From Actinomycetota bacterium (GTDB taxonomy: Bacteria; Actinomycetota; Geothermincolia; Geothermincolales; RBG-13-55-18), in the NCBI GenBank assembly GCA_014360685.1, contig JACIXB010000021.1, positions 277,029 through 341,028 of the forward strand: a DNA stretch of 64,000 nucleotides. The letters are read 5' to 3'. Below the pieces are notes generated by a model. It was not told the origin of the DNA. It saw only the letters and a list, made by a program, of their open reading frames with translations, and made no database searches. Positions 1 to 8,130 of the stretch are shown here, piece by piece (the stretch's first letter is position 1; every line of letters starts with the position of its first letter). The position numbers and the translations under genes are program-made.

Positions 1-137
1 TGAGCCAGGAAGAGCTCTCTTTCGGATTCCCGGCCACCCAAACCGCCGGTAAGCTGAGCGGCGCTCTCCGTCCCGCCCGCTTCCCGAGCCTCCTCCTCCG
101 GTACCCGTGCCCTTTCCCGGATAAGCTCTTTGGTCAT
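1..137 (-). CDS. N-terminal fragment of an unknown protein (cut by window edge)
   Basis: An open frame starts with ATG at 137 and runs off the left edge. A good ribosome binding site (GGAGG, about 6 nt spacing) precedes it. The visible 45 residues begin MTKELIRERARV and are charged and Gly/Glu-rich, with no recognisable domain, so the N-terminus looks like a flexible extension. It lies downstream of ribH on the same strand, separated by about 400 bp. I do not recognise the protein. The start is credible because of the ribosome binding site; the function is unknown. Confidence 0.55.
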   Translation of the reverse strand, partial: MTKELIRERARVPEEEAREAGGTESAAQLTGGLGGRESERELFLA

Positions 138-535
138 TCTCGTCCTCCGGGGGTCCAAGAAGATAAAATGGGCCGCCGTATGGTTTTATCGGCAACCGGT
201 GCGACCCTTTTGAGCAGGTGAAGGGCCGGGGCTCCAGGTCATACGCAAGCCGTGGAAGGGGAGAGCAAGACTTTCGTCCGGGCCCGAGGGAGCAAAAATC
301 CTCCCCGCATAGGGGACGGGCTCCGGCGACCAACACGGGATGGTAAGGAGGGTACGGGGCCGCCCGTCACGCGCAGGCGCCGCGGGTCAGGCTGCAAACG
401 GCGCCGCGACGGACCATGGGGCCAGGCTTTCCCGAATCTAACCCCATCCGTCCACCTTCCCCACGGCGCGTAAGGGGAAATGGGGCTCGGGAGCGGCATT
501 CGGGTTCTCCGCACCCGCCAGCCCCGGAACTTCCC
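138..535. other. Intergenic stretch, nothing recognised
   Basis: About 400 bp between ribH and the edge gene. Open frames here are short, arginine/proline-rich and lack ribosome binding sites, as expected for chance frames in GC-rich DNA. I see no convincing terminator with a T-run behind ribH. Confidence 0.5.
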
Positions 536-1003
536 TCAGGCGGGTAGCTGCCTTAACAGGTTGGCCATCTCCACGGCGGTCAGGGCCGCCTGCCAGCCCT
601 TGTTGCCCTGCTTTGCGCCCGCCCTCTCCACCGCCTGCTCGATGCTGTCGGCGGTTATGATCCCGAAAGCGGCCGGAACTCCCTTTTCCAGGTTCACGCG
701 GGCGATCCCCTTGGAAACCTCCGCGGCCACGTACTCGAAATGAGGCGTGGATCCGCGGATCACCGCCCCAAGGCAGATGAGGGCGTCGTATTTCCCGGAC
801 TGCGCCAGCCTGGAGGCCACCAGGGGTATCTCGAAGGACCCCGGCACCCAGGCGATGTCCACCAACTCCATGTCCGCGTCGTGGCGCTTGAGGGCGTCCA
901 GCGCCCCGTCCAGGAGCCTGGTGCTGATGAACTCGTTGAAGCGGCTGACCACGATGGCGAACCTCAATCCCCTGGCCACCAGGTGGCCTTCGTAACTGGT
1001 CAT
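536..1003 (-). CDS. ribH: 6,7-dimethyl-8-ribityllumazine synthase
   Basis: Catalyses the penultimate step of riboflavin synthesis, condensing 5-amino-6-ribitylamino-uracil with 3,4-dihydroxy-2-butanone 4-phosphate to lumazine. The 155 residues match the usual length. Visible family features are RFNEFI at 21-26 (substrate-stacking Phe22), PGSFE at 54-58, and [14 protein letters not shown] at 79-92 with the proton-transfer His88. The C-terminal [14 protein letters not shown] is also typical. It is the last gene of the ribD-ribE-ribBA-ribH operon, about 30 bp after ribBA. It would assemble into the cytosolic icosahedral or pentameric lumazine synthase. Regulation should follow the FMN riboswitch upstream of ribD. 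Confidence 0.97.
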   Translation of the reverse strand: MTSYEGHLVARGLRFAIVVSRFNEFISTRLLDGALDALKRHDADMELVDIAWVPGSFEIPLVASRLAQSGKYDALICLGAVIRGSTPHFEYVAAEVSKGIARVNLEKGVPAAFGIITADSIEQAVERAGAKQGNKGWQAALTAVEMANLLRQLPA

Positions 1004-1032
1004 CCCCTATTCTCCTTTCCTCGCTCCAATCC

Positions 1033-2289
1033 TCAGATGTCCAGAAGGTGGTTCAGTTTCTCCTTCTTGGCCTTCAGGTAGGCGTAATTCTCCTCGCAGG
1101 GCTCCACCACCAGGGGTATGCGTTCCACCACCTTAAGACCGTAGCCTTCCAGTCCCACCCTCTTGGCCGGGTTATTGGTCAGCAACCGCATGGTGGTCAG
1201 CCCCAGGTCCTGCAGGATCTGGGCCCCTATACCGTAATCCCGGGCGTCGGGCGGAAACCCCAGCTCGAGGTTGGCTTCCACGGTATCCCTTCCCTCCTCC
1301 TGCAGCTCGTAGGCGCGCAGCTTGTGGGGCAGGCCGATCCCCCTTCCCTCGTGACCGATGATGTACAGAAGCACCCCGCATCCTTCTTCCTCTATCATCT
1401 GCAGGGCCCGCCGCAGCTGTAACCCGCAGTCGCAGCGCAGGGAGCCGAAGACGTCCCCGGTCAGGCATTCGGAATGCACCCTCACCAGCACGTTCTCCCG
1501 GCCTTCCACTCGCCCTTTCACCAGGGCCAGGTGGCACCTACCGTCCACGAGGGACTCGTACCCGATGGCCGTGAACTCTCCGTACTGGGTGGGCATGCGC
1601 ACCTCGGCTATCCGGCGCACCAGCTTCTCCTTGCGGTTGCGGTAACGTATGAGGTCCTCGATGGTGATCATCTTCAGCCCGAAGCGCTTCTTGATCTCCA
1701 CCAGCTGAGGAACGCGGGCCATAGTCCCGTCCTCGTTCATGATCTCGCAGATCACTCCGGCGGGATACAGCCCGGCGAGGCGGGCCAGGTCCACCGCGGC
1801 CTCGGTGTGCCCGGCACGCCGCAGCACCCCACCCTCGCGGGCCCGCAAGGGGAAGACGTGGCCCGGCTTGGAGATATCCTCCGGGCGGGTTTTGGGGTCC
1901 AGCACCGTCTGTATGGTGACCGCCCGGTCGTAGGCCGAGATCCCCGTGGTTATCTTACCCTTGGCGCCGATGGACACGGTGAACGCCGTCTCGTGGGTGG
2001 AGGTGTTGTCGGTCACCATGGGATGGATGTTCAGCTCGTCGAGCCGGGAGGCGATGCAGGGCATGCATATCAATCCCCGCCCGTACTTGGCCATGAAATT
2101 AATGGCCTCGGGGGTCACCTTTTCCGCGGCCATGAGGAAGTCGCCCTCGTTCTCCCGGTCCTCGTCGTCCACCACGATGATAATCCGCCCCGCCCGGATC
2201 TCCTCTATGGCCTCCTCTATGGTGTCGAAGGGGCTCTCTTCGGCATGCTCCTCCGTGGTGGAGACCCGTATCTCGTCTTCCTTCATCAT
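1033..2289 (-). CDS. ribBA: Bifunctional DHBP synthase / GTP cyclohydrolase II
   Basis: The N-terminal half (about residues 20-225) is 3,4-dihydroxy-2-butanone-4-phosphate synthase, shown by [10 protein letters not shown] and the THE motif of [10 protein letters not shown]. The C-terminal half (about 226-418) is GTP cyclohydrolase II. Its zinc cysteines sit in [20 protein letters not shown], followed by GHEGRGIGL and the nucleotide-binding [14 protein letters not shown]. The GHEGRGIGL form, rather than QEGRGIGL, is common in Actinobacteria. Together the halves supply both precursors of RibH and RibD. Two ATGs in a row follow a GGAGG site, so the start could be one codon later. Operon member between ribE and ribH. 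Confidence 0.97.
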   Translation of the reverse strand: MMKEDEIRVSTTEEHAEESPFDTIEEAIEEIRAGRIIIVVDDEDRENEGDFLMAAEKVTPEAINFMAKYGRGLICMPCIASRLDELNIHPMVTDNTSTHETAFTVSIGAKGKITTGISAYDRAVTIQTVLDPKTRPEDISKPGHVFPLRAREGGVLRRAGHTEAAVDLARLAGLYPAGVICEIMNEDGTMARVPQLVEIKKRFGLKMITIEDLIRYRNRKEKLVRRIAEVRMPTQYGEFTAIGYESLVDGRCHLALVKGRVEGRENVLVRVHSECLTGDVFGSLRCDCGLQLRRALQMIEEEGCGVLLYIIGHEGRGIGLPHKLRAYELQEEGRDTVEANLELGFPPDARDYGIGAQILQDLGLTTMRLLTNNPAKRVGLEGYGLKVVERIPLVVEPCEENYAYLKAKKEKLNHLLDI

Positions 2290-2325
2290 CCCATTCCTCC
2301 TCCACGTGTTTTTACGCTCTCCAGG

Positions 2326-2994
2326 TCAAAGGAAACCGCCCTCCACCAGCTTGCGGTACAGATCTCCTCCCGGGGATCCCGACCCCCGTTCCTCCGGGCG
2401 GTAAAGCCCCCTCTCCAGGTAGGCGCGCACGTACTTGGCGATGATGTCCACCTCCAGGTTTACGGCGTCCCCCGCCCTCTTGAGCCCGAGGTTGGTGACC
2501 GCCAACGTGTGGGGGATGACCGCGACGCTGAAGGTCGCCCCCCCCAGGCCGCTCACCGTAAGGCTTATCCCGTCTACGGCCACGGAACCTTTTTCCACCA
2601 GGTAAGCGGCGATGTATTGGGGCACGCCGATCAGCAGGTTGCGCCCCCGCCCCTCTTCCCTGACCTCCACTATCCTCCCCACCCCGTCCACGTGACCTTG
2701 AACCAGGTGTCCGCCCAGCCTGGAATCCAGGCGTAGGGCCCTCTCCAGGTTCACCGCCTCCCCCCGGCGCATGGCCCCCAGGGTGCTGCGTTGCAAGCTC
2801 TCCGGGGAGACATCGGCGGTGAAGGACCCGTCTCGGGTACCCGTGACCGTTAGGCATACCCCGTTCACGGCCACCGATTCCCCTAATTCCAGTTCCTTCC
2901 ATATAGCCGGGCAGGAGATGCGCAGGGTACCCCCGCGCGGGGTGAAATCCGCATCCGCCACCGTGCCCACTTCTTCGATTATTCCGGTGAACAT
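2326..2994 (-). CDS. ribE: Riboflavin synthase, alpha chain
   Basis: Dismutates two lumazines into riboflavin plus the pyrimidine precursor. The 222-residue protein shows the two-fold lumazine-binding repeat. It starts MFTGIIEEVG and carries GVCLTV near residue 46 and the paired GISLTV near 142, with GGHLVQGHVDG at the junction. The extra C-terminal 20 residues are Gly/Ser-rich and probably flexible. Its start overlaps the end of ribD by 16 bp, which suggests translational coupling; ribBA follows 36 bp later. Confidence 0.96.
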   Translation of the reverse strand: MFTGIIEEVGTVADADFTPRGGTLRISCPAIWKELELGESVAVNGVCLTVTGTRDGSFTADVSPESLQRSTLGAMRRGEAVNLERALRLDSRLGGHLVQGHVDGVGRIVEVREEGRGRNLLIGVPQYIAAYLVEKGSVAVDGISLTVSGLGGATFSVAVIPHTLAVTNLGLKRAGDAVNLEVDIIAKYVRAYLERGLYRPEERGSGSPGGDLYRKLVEGGFL

Positions 2995-4148
2995 GGCTCA
3001 GGCGCCCTCCCTTTGCCCTCCTCCACCCCCGCTTTCAACACCTCCGCCTCCAGGAGGAGGTCATCGCCCACCCGCCGCTGGCGGGACCAGCGGATGGAAA
3101 GCCCCTGCGAGGGGTCGTCCACCCTCAAGCCTTCCACCCAGGACCGCGCTTCGCGGTCGCCGAAAATCCGCGGCGCCACGAAAAGGGCCAGCCGGTCCGC
3201 CAAGCCCATTCCCAGGAAGGAGGCTATGAGCGTCGGCCCCCCCTCCACCAGGAGGTGGACCACCTCGGCCTTACCCAGCGCCCGGAGGAGCTCCACGAGG
3301 TCCACCTTTCCCTCGGGGGAAGCGTCAAGCACCCACACCTCGACCCCCCGCCTGCGCAGTTCCTCCGCCTTCGCCGCGTCGTGTTCACGCGTGGTGGCCA
3401 CCACCACCTTGGGGAGGCCGCCGCGGGCCAACTTTCTGTCCAGGCCCATGGAGAGATGGGAATCGACGACCACGCGCAGGGGATGGTGGGCTCCCCGCAG
3501 AGGGACGTGACGCACCGTAAGCTCGGGGTCGTCGACTTCCACCGTTCCCCGACCCACCAGGACCGCGTCGCTGCAACGCCTCATCTCGTGCGCCAGTCGG
3601 CGGGCCGCCTTCCCGGTTATCCACTGGGAAAGCCCGCTCCCGGCGGCCACCTTTCCGTCGGCGGTGGCAGCCACCTTGACGGTCACCAGGGGAAGCCCCG
3701 TGGTCACGTACTTGATATAGGCGGCGTTGAGCTCCTCGCTCTCCCGCCGCAGTAACCCCGTCTTAACCTCCAGCCCTGCGGAACGCAGTCTCTCCGCGCC
3801 CCCTCCCTTCACCCCGGGGTTGGGGTCGGGAGCGGCGATGACCACGCGGGCTACCCTTGCCTCCAGTATGGCCTCCGTGCAGGGAGGCGTCCTGCCGTAA
3901 TGGTTGCAGGGTTCCATGGTCACGTACAGGGTGGAACCGGTGGACCTTTCTCCCGCCTCCGCAAGCGCCATCACCTCCGCATGCGGGGTGAAGGGGCCAC
4001 GATGGTAACCTTTTCCGGCCACTTCCCCGTTTTTCACCACCACCGCTCCCACCATGGGGTTGGGGTGGGTCATGCCCCTTCCCCGGGCGGCCAGGGACAA
4101 GGCCATCCGCATGTACCTCAGGTCCTCCTCGCATTCATTAACCATCAT
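2979..4148 (-). CDS. ribD: Bifunctional riboflavin deaminase-reductase
   Basis: Carries out the two steps after GTP cyclohydrolase II: deamination of the pyrimidine, then reduction of its ribosyl side chain. The N-terminal cytidine-deaminase-like domain shows HAEV (catalytic zinc His and Glu) and PCNHYGRTPPCTEAI with the two zinc cysteines. The C-terminal reductase domain (about 150-370) has VTVKVAATADGK, DAVLVGRGTVEVDDPELTVR and LLVEGGPTL. Length 389 is slightly long because of a polar tail. It is the first operon gene, about 125 bp downstream of the leader hairpin, so it is the direct target of the FMN riboswitch. Two ATGs occur in a row at the start. Confidence 0.97.
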   Translation of the reverse strand: MMVNECEEDLRYMRMALSLAARGRGMTHPNPMVGAVVVKNGEVAGKGYHRGPFTPHAEVMALAEAGERSTGSTLYVTMEPCNHYGRTPPCTEAILEARVARVVIAAPDPNPGVKGGGAERLRSAGLEVKTGLLRRESEELNAAYIKYVTTGLPLVTVKVAATADGKVAAGSGLSQWITGKAARRLAHEMRRCSDAVLVGRGTVEVDDPELTVRHVPLRGAHHPLRVVVDSHLSMGLDRKLARGGLPKVVVATTREHDAAKAEELRRRGVEVWVLDASPEGKVDLVELLRALGKAEVVHLLVEGGPTLIASFLGMGLADRLALFVAPRIFGDREARSWVEGLRVDDPSQGLSIRWSRQRRVGDDLLLEAEVLKAGVEEGKGRAPEPCSPE

Positions 4149-4272
4149 TCCCGCACATCCACCTCGCGCGGATCCCTTGCCCGTTACTTTCAGCCTCGCT
4201 CGCGGTACAAGGTTCCTCCCGGGGACGCCCTTCCGTCAGCCCGCAACGCCTTGAAGGTCCGGGCAACATTAA

Positions 4273-4298
4273 GGGCGCCGGGAGAAAACCCGGCGCCC
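4273..4298 (-). terminator. Leader terminator hairpin after the FMN riboswitch
   Basis: A perfect 10-bp stem (GGGCGCCGGG paired with CCCGGCGCCC) with a 6-nt loop lies 19 bp downstream of the aptamer. In the transcript it is followed by the U-rich run UUAAUGUU. Position and form fit the expression platform of an FMN riboswitch acting by transcription termination. The U-tract is weak, so efficiency is uncertain. Confidence 0.75.
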
Positions 4299-4317
4299 GC
4301 ACGGGGACACCTCCAGG

Positions 4318-4426
4318 CCTTCTCCCATCCGGACTTTCACCGTCGGTGCCGGAATTCCACCGGCTCTGCCCTCAGGCTCGCGGACTTTCACCGCCGGTCG
4401 GGGTTTTCACCCTGCCCCGAAGACCT
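4318..4426 (-). promoter_or_regulatory. FMN riboswitch (RFN element)
   Basis: Read on the minus strand, the leader contains the conserved RFN blocks in order: CGGGGCAGGGTGAAA, CCGACCGGCGGTGAAAGTC, CCGCGAGCC, GGTGGAATTCCGG, and GACGGTGAAAGTCCGGATGG, ending GAGAAGG. The pairing segments that close the multi-branch junction are present. It lies between a strong promoter and ribD, with a terminator hairpin just behind. FMN binding is therefore expected to switch off the ribD-ribE-ribBA-ribH operon. Confidence 0.95.
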
Positions 4427-4437
4427 TTACGACCATC

Positions 4438-4466
4438 ATTATAGTTCCTCCGCGCCCGGCTGTCCA
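4438..4466 (-). promoter_or_regulatory. Sigma70-type promoter of the rib operon
   Basis: On the minus strand a -35 box TGGACA (4466 to 4461) and a perfect -10 TATAAT (4443 to 4438) are spaced by exactly 17 bp. The predicted transcription start is about 4431, just before the riboswitch aptamer, which supports both calls. Confidence 0.85.
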
Positions 4467-4623
4467 TGAAACCGCGTCCCATCCGAGGACTGCACGGAAA
4501 GCTTTTTATTTTTGTGGATCTTCTTTCCGGGAGACTTTTATTCTAGGCCCCGGCAAGGTCACGAAACGGATGGAACACCGTTTTTCCGGGTTTCTCACGC
4601 CTATTGGGGAGCGATCGGCGAGA

Positions 4624-4779
4624 TTATCCCCGGCGAGCCCGCTTCATTGCCGACTTGAAAACCTCGACGGCGAGGGTGCCGTACTTCGTGGCTGCGTGCG
4701 TGAATCCACCATGTTCAGTGAGCTTGAAGATCCGTAACGGGCTGGAAACCCGGCCATTGAACTTCAGGTTTATGATCAC
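4624..4779 (-). CDS. Possible small protein downstream of rpe (51 residues)
   Basis: A GTG-initiated frame encodes 51 residues starting MIINLKFNGRVSS and ending FKSAMKRARRG. The composition is more protein-like than chance frames nearby. It follows rpe by 24 bp on the same strand. No ribosome binding site is visible, and it could instead be the tail of a decayed gene. The rest of the 4467-4803 gap holds nothing I recognise. Function unknown; weak call. Confidence 0.25.
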   Translation of the reverse strand: MIINLKFNGRVSSPLRIFKLTEHGGFTHAATKYGTLAVEVFKSAMKRARRG

Positions 4780-4803
4780 AAAGGGGGAAAGGCACGCTCC
4801 GCC

Positions 4804-5463
4804 TCAATCGTCCAGCAGCCCACGGATCTCCTCGGCCGCTCGGCGGGGATCGGGTGCCCCGTAGATGGAGGAGCCCACCACCACGATATCCGCCCCGGCC
4901 TCCTTCACCAGGGGCAGGTTCCGGGTCTTGACCCCGCCGTCCACCTCCACTTCCACTTTCAGGCCGAGGCGGTCCGCTTCCCTCTTGATCTCCCCCACCT
5001 TCTCCAGAGCTTCCACGATCATCTCCTGGCCCCCGAAGCCCGGCATGACCGTCATGACCAGTACGTAATCGCACAGTTCGAGGTATTCGAATACGCGATC
5101 CGAGGGTGTCTGGGGGTTGATCACCAAGCCGGCCCTCTTCCCGAAGCCGTGTATCATGCCCAGTATCTCCCCCGGATACCTGGTCACCTCGGCGTGGAAG
5201 GATATCCAGTCCGCGCCGGCCTCGACGAAATCCTCCACGAATTCGGCGGGGTGCGCGATCATGAGGTGCACGTCCAAGGGGAGGGTGGTGATCTCCCTGA
5301 CCGCCCGCACCACCAGGGGGCCGAAGGTGATGTTGGGCACGAAGTTGCCGTCCATCACGTCCAGGTGCACCGCGTCCGCCAACCCCTCGATGCAGGATAC
5401 GGCCCCGCGGAGGTCGGAAAAGTCGGCATTGAGGAGGGAAGGGGCCAACTTAATCCCGGGCAC
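4804..5463 (-). CDS. rpe: Ribulose-phosphate 3-epimerase
   Basis: Interconverts ribulose 5-phosphate and xylulose 5-phosphate in the pentose phosphate pathway. The 219-residue TIM barrel shows LAPSLLNADF, the metal/catalytic motif HLDVMDGNFVPNITFG (about 33-48), DVHLMI, SFHAE, VMTVMPGFGGQ with the mobile loop, EVEVDGGV with the catalytic Asp, and VVGSSIYG for phosphate binding. Its start overlaps the end of thpR by 14 bp. Because ribulose 5-phosphate feeds RibBA, its position beside the rib operon is sensible, though it lies on a separate transcript. Confidence 0.96.
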   Translation of the reverse strand: MPGIKLAPSLLNADFSDLRGAVSCIEGLADAVHLDVMDGNFVPNITFGPLVVRAVREITTLPLDVHLMIAHPAEFVEDFVEAGADWISFHAEVTRYPGEILGMIHGFGKRAGLVINPQTPSDRVFEYLELCDYVLVMTVMPGFGGQEMIVEALEKVGEIKREADRLGLKVEVEVDGGVKTRNLPLVKEAGADIVVVGSSIYGAPDPRRAAEEIRGLLDD

Positions 5464-6061
5464 CGCACTCCCTCCCCAGTCCGAACCGTCTCAGGGGCAC
5501 GTAATGGGGGCCTCCCGGCCGGAGAAAGCTCCGGTAGAGGGTTATTTCGCTGATCATGAAATCCATGTCCTCCAGCCCGGCCAGATCCTCTTCCAGGGAT
5601 GCCAGGCAAGGCGAGCAATCCAGCGGGTTTCTCAGCCGGGCCAGGGTGAGGTGCCCCCGGAAGGGGCGCGTTTCCCTTCCCACCCCCACCTTGGAAAGGC
5701 CGGAGTCCAGCTCGGCGGCCAGGGAAGCCGCTTCCTTCTCCCCCTTCCCCATCCCCAACCAGATGACGCGGGCCTTTCCGGGAGAGGGGAAACCGCCGCA
5801 ACCTTTCAGGGCCACCGTAAACGGCTCACCATTCAAGGCCTTGGCCTCCATGATCTCTTCCAGCCCGCCCAGTTTCTCCTCGGGATATTCCCCGATGAAT
5901 TTCAGGGTCAGGTGCAGGTTTTCCTTCCTTACCCAGCGGGCCTGGGGAAGTAGCCCCGCGTTCCTGCTCACCGCCTCCGCGATCCTCTCCCGCACCTTCT
6001 CCGGGATATCCAGGGCGGCAAAGAGCCGGAGGGTCTCGCCTTTTTTCTTCCCGCCTCCCAT
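5450..6061 (-). CDS. thpR: RNA 2',3'-cyclic phosphodiesterase (2'-5' RNA ligase family)
   Basis: A member of the 2H phosphoesterase superfamily. Both HxTx motifs are present: HLTL at 50-53 and HLTL at 137-140, spaced as in the two-lobed fold. ThpR enzymes hydrolyse RNA 2',3'-cyclic phosphates. The 203 residues are near the usual size. It follows cinA by 53 bp and overlaps rpe by 14 bp. The cinA-thpR adjacency is widespread, often followed by recA, but here rpe occupies the recA position. Confidence 0.9.
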   Translation of the reverse strand: MGGGKKKGETLRLFAALDIPEKVRERIAEAVSRNAGLLPQARWVRKENLHLTLKFIGEYPEEKLGGLEEIMEAKALNGEPFTVALKGCGGFPSPGKARVIWLGMGKGEKEAASLAAELDSGLSKVGVGRETRPFRGHLTLARLRNPLDCSPCLASLEEDLAGLEDMDFMISEITLYRSFLRPGGPHYVPLRRFGLGRECGARD

Positions 6062-6114
6062 TATTCCCTTCCCCGCCCCAGGTCAGATCGTGAACCGCCC
6101 GCCCCGGGATCCTC

Positions 6115-7356
6115 TCAGCGCAAGTCCTCCACCTTCACGCCCTTGACCTTGAAGTAGGCCAGGGCCAGCGCGATGTTGGCGGCGAAGGCGCGGACCATTT
6201 CCCGGTTCCCCGGGAGACGGTATTTTAATGCCCTTGCGCCCTCTCCGTCCGCCACGCCCAGGACCACCGTGCCCACCGGTTCCTTTTCCCCTCCCGTGCC
6301 CGGGCCGGCCACCCCGGTGACGGAGAGACCCAGGTCGGAGCCCAATCTTTCCCTCACGCCCCTGGCCATGGCTTCGGCCACTTCCTCGTTCACGGCCCCT
6401 TTCTCGCGCAGCAATGCAGCATCCACGCCCAGAAGGGTCTCCTTGGCCCGGTAGCTGTAGGCCACCACCCCTCCCCGGAAATAGTCGGAGCTTCCGGGCA
6501 CCCGGGTAATCCTCTCTCCGATCATCCCGCCGGTGCATGATTCGGCCACCGCGAGAGTCAACCCCCGCTTGCGCAGCTCATCCCCCAGGTTTCCTTCCAG
6601 GCTTTCCTCTCCCTCCGCCACCACCCATTCGCCCAGGGCTTCACTCACCCTCCTCCTTCCCTCTTCCACCAGGTCCGGTTCATCCCCCGCCAGCCTCACC
6701 TCGACCTGCCCGGTAAGGGCCCGGAAAGAGACCTTGAGTCCTTCGATATCCCCCAGGGCCTCGTAAACCCGCTCTCCTACCTCGGACTCCGGCCGCGCGG
6801 CCACGAGGAGCACGGCGGCGGCCGTCTCCCCTCCCGGATACCTTCCCTTGAGACGGGGGATAACCTCCTTTTCCAGCATGTCTTGCATCTCCCTGGGCAC
6901 ACCGGGGAGGAGGACGATGACCCTTCCGGACTCCTCGATCCACTGCCCGGGCGCCGTACCCAAGCGGGCCTGCAGCCAGTCCGCCCCCCGCACCCGATCC
7001 GCCTGCCTGGCGTTGGAGGGGGACATCTCCCTGCCCATGGAGGAGAAAAAAGAGCGCAGGTTTTCCTCTATGACGGGATCCCTTTCCAATTCCCGCCCCA
7101 GGGCCGAGGCCACGGCCTCCCGGGTCAAGTCGTCTTGGGTGGGACCCAGGCCACCGGTAACCACGATCAAGTCGGATACCTGGAGGGCCAGGGATACGGT
7201 TTCCGAGATGATCCCCATCTCGTCCCCCACGGCGGCGCGCAGAACCACCCTCCATCCCAGGGGAAGAAGGCGGGAGGAGATGAAATCGGAGTTGGTATCC
7301 GTGACCCTGCCGTCCAGGAGCTCGTCGCCCACGACGAGGAGGGCGCAGCGTTTCAC
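6115..7356 (-). CDS. cinA: CinA, NMN deamidase / competence-damage protein
   Basis: The N-terminal MoaB/MogA-like domain (about 1-170) has VVGDELLDGRVTDTNS and VVTGGLGPTQDD. The C-terminal PncC domain (about 255-400) has AESCTGGMIGERIT, GGVVAYSYRAKE and TGVAGPGTGG, typical of nicotinamide mononucleotide amidohydrolase. Bifunctional CinA proteins recycle pyridine nucleotides; a link to competence is known only in some species. Length 413 is standard. pgsA lies 4 bp upstream and thpR follows. Confidence 0.95.
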   Translation of the reverse strand: MKRCALLVVGDELLDGRVTDTNSDFISSRLLPLGWRVVLRAAVGDEMGIISETVSLALQVSDLIVVTGGLGPTQDDLTREAVASALGRELERDPVIEENLRSFFSSMGREMSPSNARQADRVRGADWLQARLGTAPGQWIEESGRVIVLLPGVPREMQDMLEKEVIPRLKGRYPGGETAAAVLLVAARPESEVGERVYEALGDIEGLKVSFRALTGQVEVRLAGDEPDLVEEGRRRVSEALGEWVVAEGEESLEGNLGDELRKRGLTLAVAESCTGGMIGERITRVPGSSDYFRGGVVAYSYRAKETLLGVDAALLREKGAVNEEVAEAMARGVRERLGSDLGLSVTGVAGPGTGGEKEPVGTVVLGVADGEGARALKYRLPGNREMVRAFAANIALALAYFKVKGVKVEDLR

Positions 7357-7360
7357 CCTC

Positions 7361-7972
7361 TCATCCTCCTTCCGCGGGCGCCAGGTAGCGCCTGGATTTC
7401 ATGATGTAATCCAGGCCTGAATATAGGGTCAGGGCCACCGCCGCGGCCACCGCAGTTTGGCGCAGGGTTTCGCGTTTCTGCCCCTGCTCTCCGGTTATCA
7501 CCGCCAGAAGGGCCAGAAGTTGCGAATTGGTTTTCAACTTTCCCCACATGCTCGCCGGCACCGACCCCCCGCGGGTTCCGGCGTAGACCCGGAAAAGGGT
7601 TATGAGGGCCTCCCGCCCGATGATCACCCCGGGAACCCAGCCGGCGAGGCGTCCACGCCGGGCCAGCATGACGAAAACGGAGGAGATGCATATCTTGTCC
7701 GCGAGGGGGTCGAGGAATTGCCCCAGCCTTGTCTCCTTCCCCTGTTTTCGGGCCAGGTAACCGTCCAAGAAGTCGGTAAAGGCCGCAATGCCCAGCGCTA
7801 CCGCCGCCAGGCGGTTCCTGCGCCGACTCTCCTTCAGGAGCAGGGCCACGATAAGGGGGGAGATCAGGATGCGCGAAATGGTGAGGGCATTGGGAAGGTT
7901 CCAACCATTCGCCGAGGAATTGCCCTCTTCCCCATCCCCAATGTCAACCACCGGTACGGACAAGAAAACCAT
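7361..7972 (-). CDS. pgsA: CDP-diacylglycerol-glycerol-3-phosphate 3-phosphatidyltransferase-like enzyme
   Basis: An integral membrane CDP-alcohol phosphatidyltransferase. The full catalytic signature D67xxD70G71xxA74R75x8G84xxxD88xxxD92 is visible. The usual N-terminal NLPNALTISRI begins about residue 25, and several hydrophobic helices follow. The likely role is phosphatidylglycerophosphate synthesis from CDP-diacylglycerol and glycerol 3-phosphate. The neighbours (rimO upstream, cinA 4 bp downstream) match the usual pgsA context in Gram-positive bacteria. The first about 24 residues are an acidic extension. ATG at 7972 is supported by a GAAAGG site. Confidence 0.88.
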   Translation of the reverse strand: MVFLSVPVVDIGDGEEGNSSANGWNLPNALTISRILISPLIVALLLKESRRRNRLAAVALGIAAFTDFLDGYLARKQGKETRLGQFLDPLADKICISSVFVMLARRGRLAGWVPGVIIGREALITLFRVYAGTRGGSVPASMWGKLKTNSQLLALLAVITGEQGQKRETLRQTAVAAAVALTLYSGLDYIMKSRRYLAPAEGG

Positions 7973-8130
7973 CCTTTCGCCGGGAAATCCGTTTTTCTCG
8001 CTCGACCCAACGTACCGTGAACCATCCCCGGCATATCCTCGCCGGTAGCCGGGTTTTCATCCCCGACTCCGGGCGCGGGGCCTTTGTCAGCCGGCGGAGC
8101 GACCCATACCGCTTGGCCCACCTTCTTTAT

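Noticed and set aside
252..473. Open frames on both strands between ribH and the left edge gene
   Set aside because: Short, Arg/Pro/Gly-rich, no ribosome binding site, typical of GC-rich non-coding DNA.
1474..2736. Long plus-strand frame over ribBA and ribE
   Set aside because: Antisense shadow of two certain genes with low-complexity composition.
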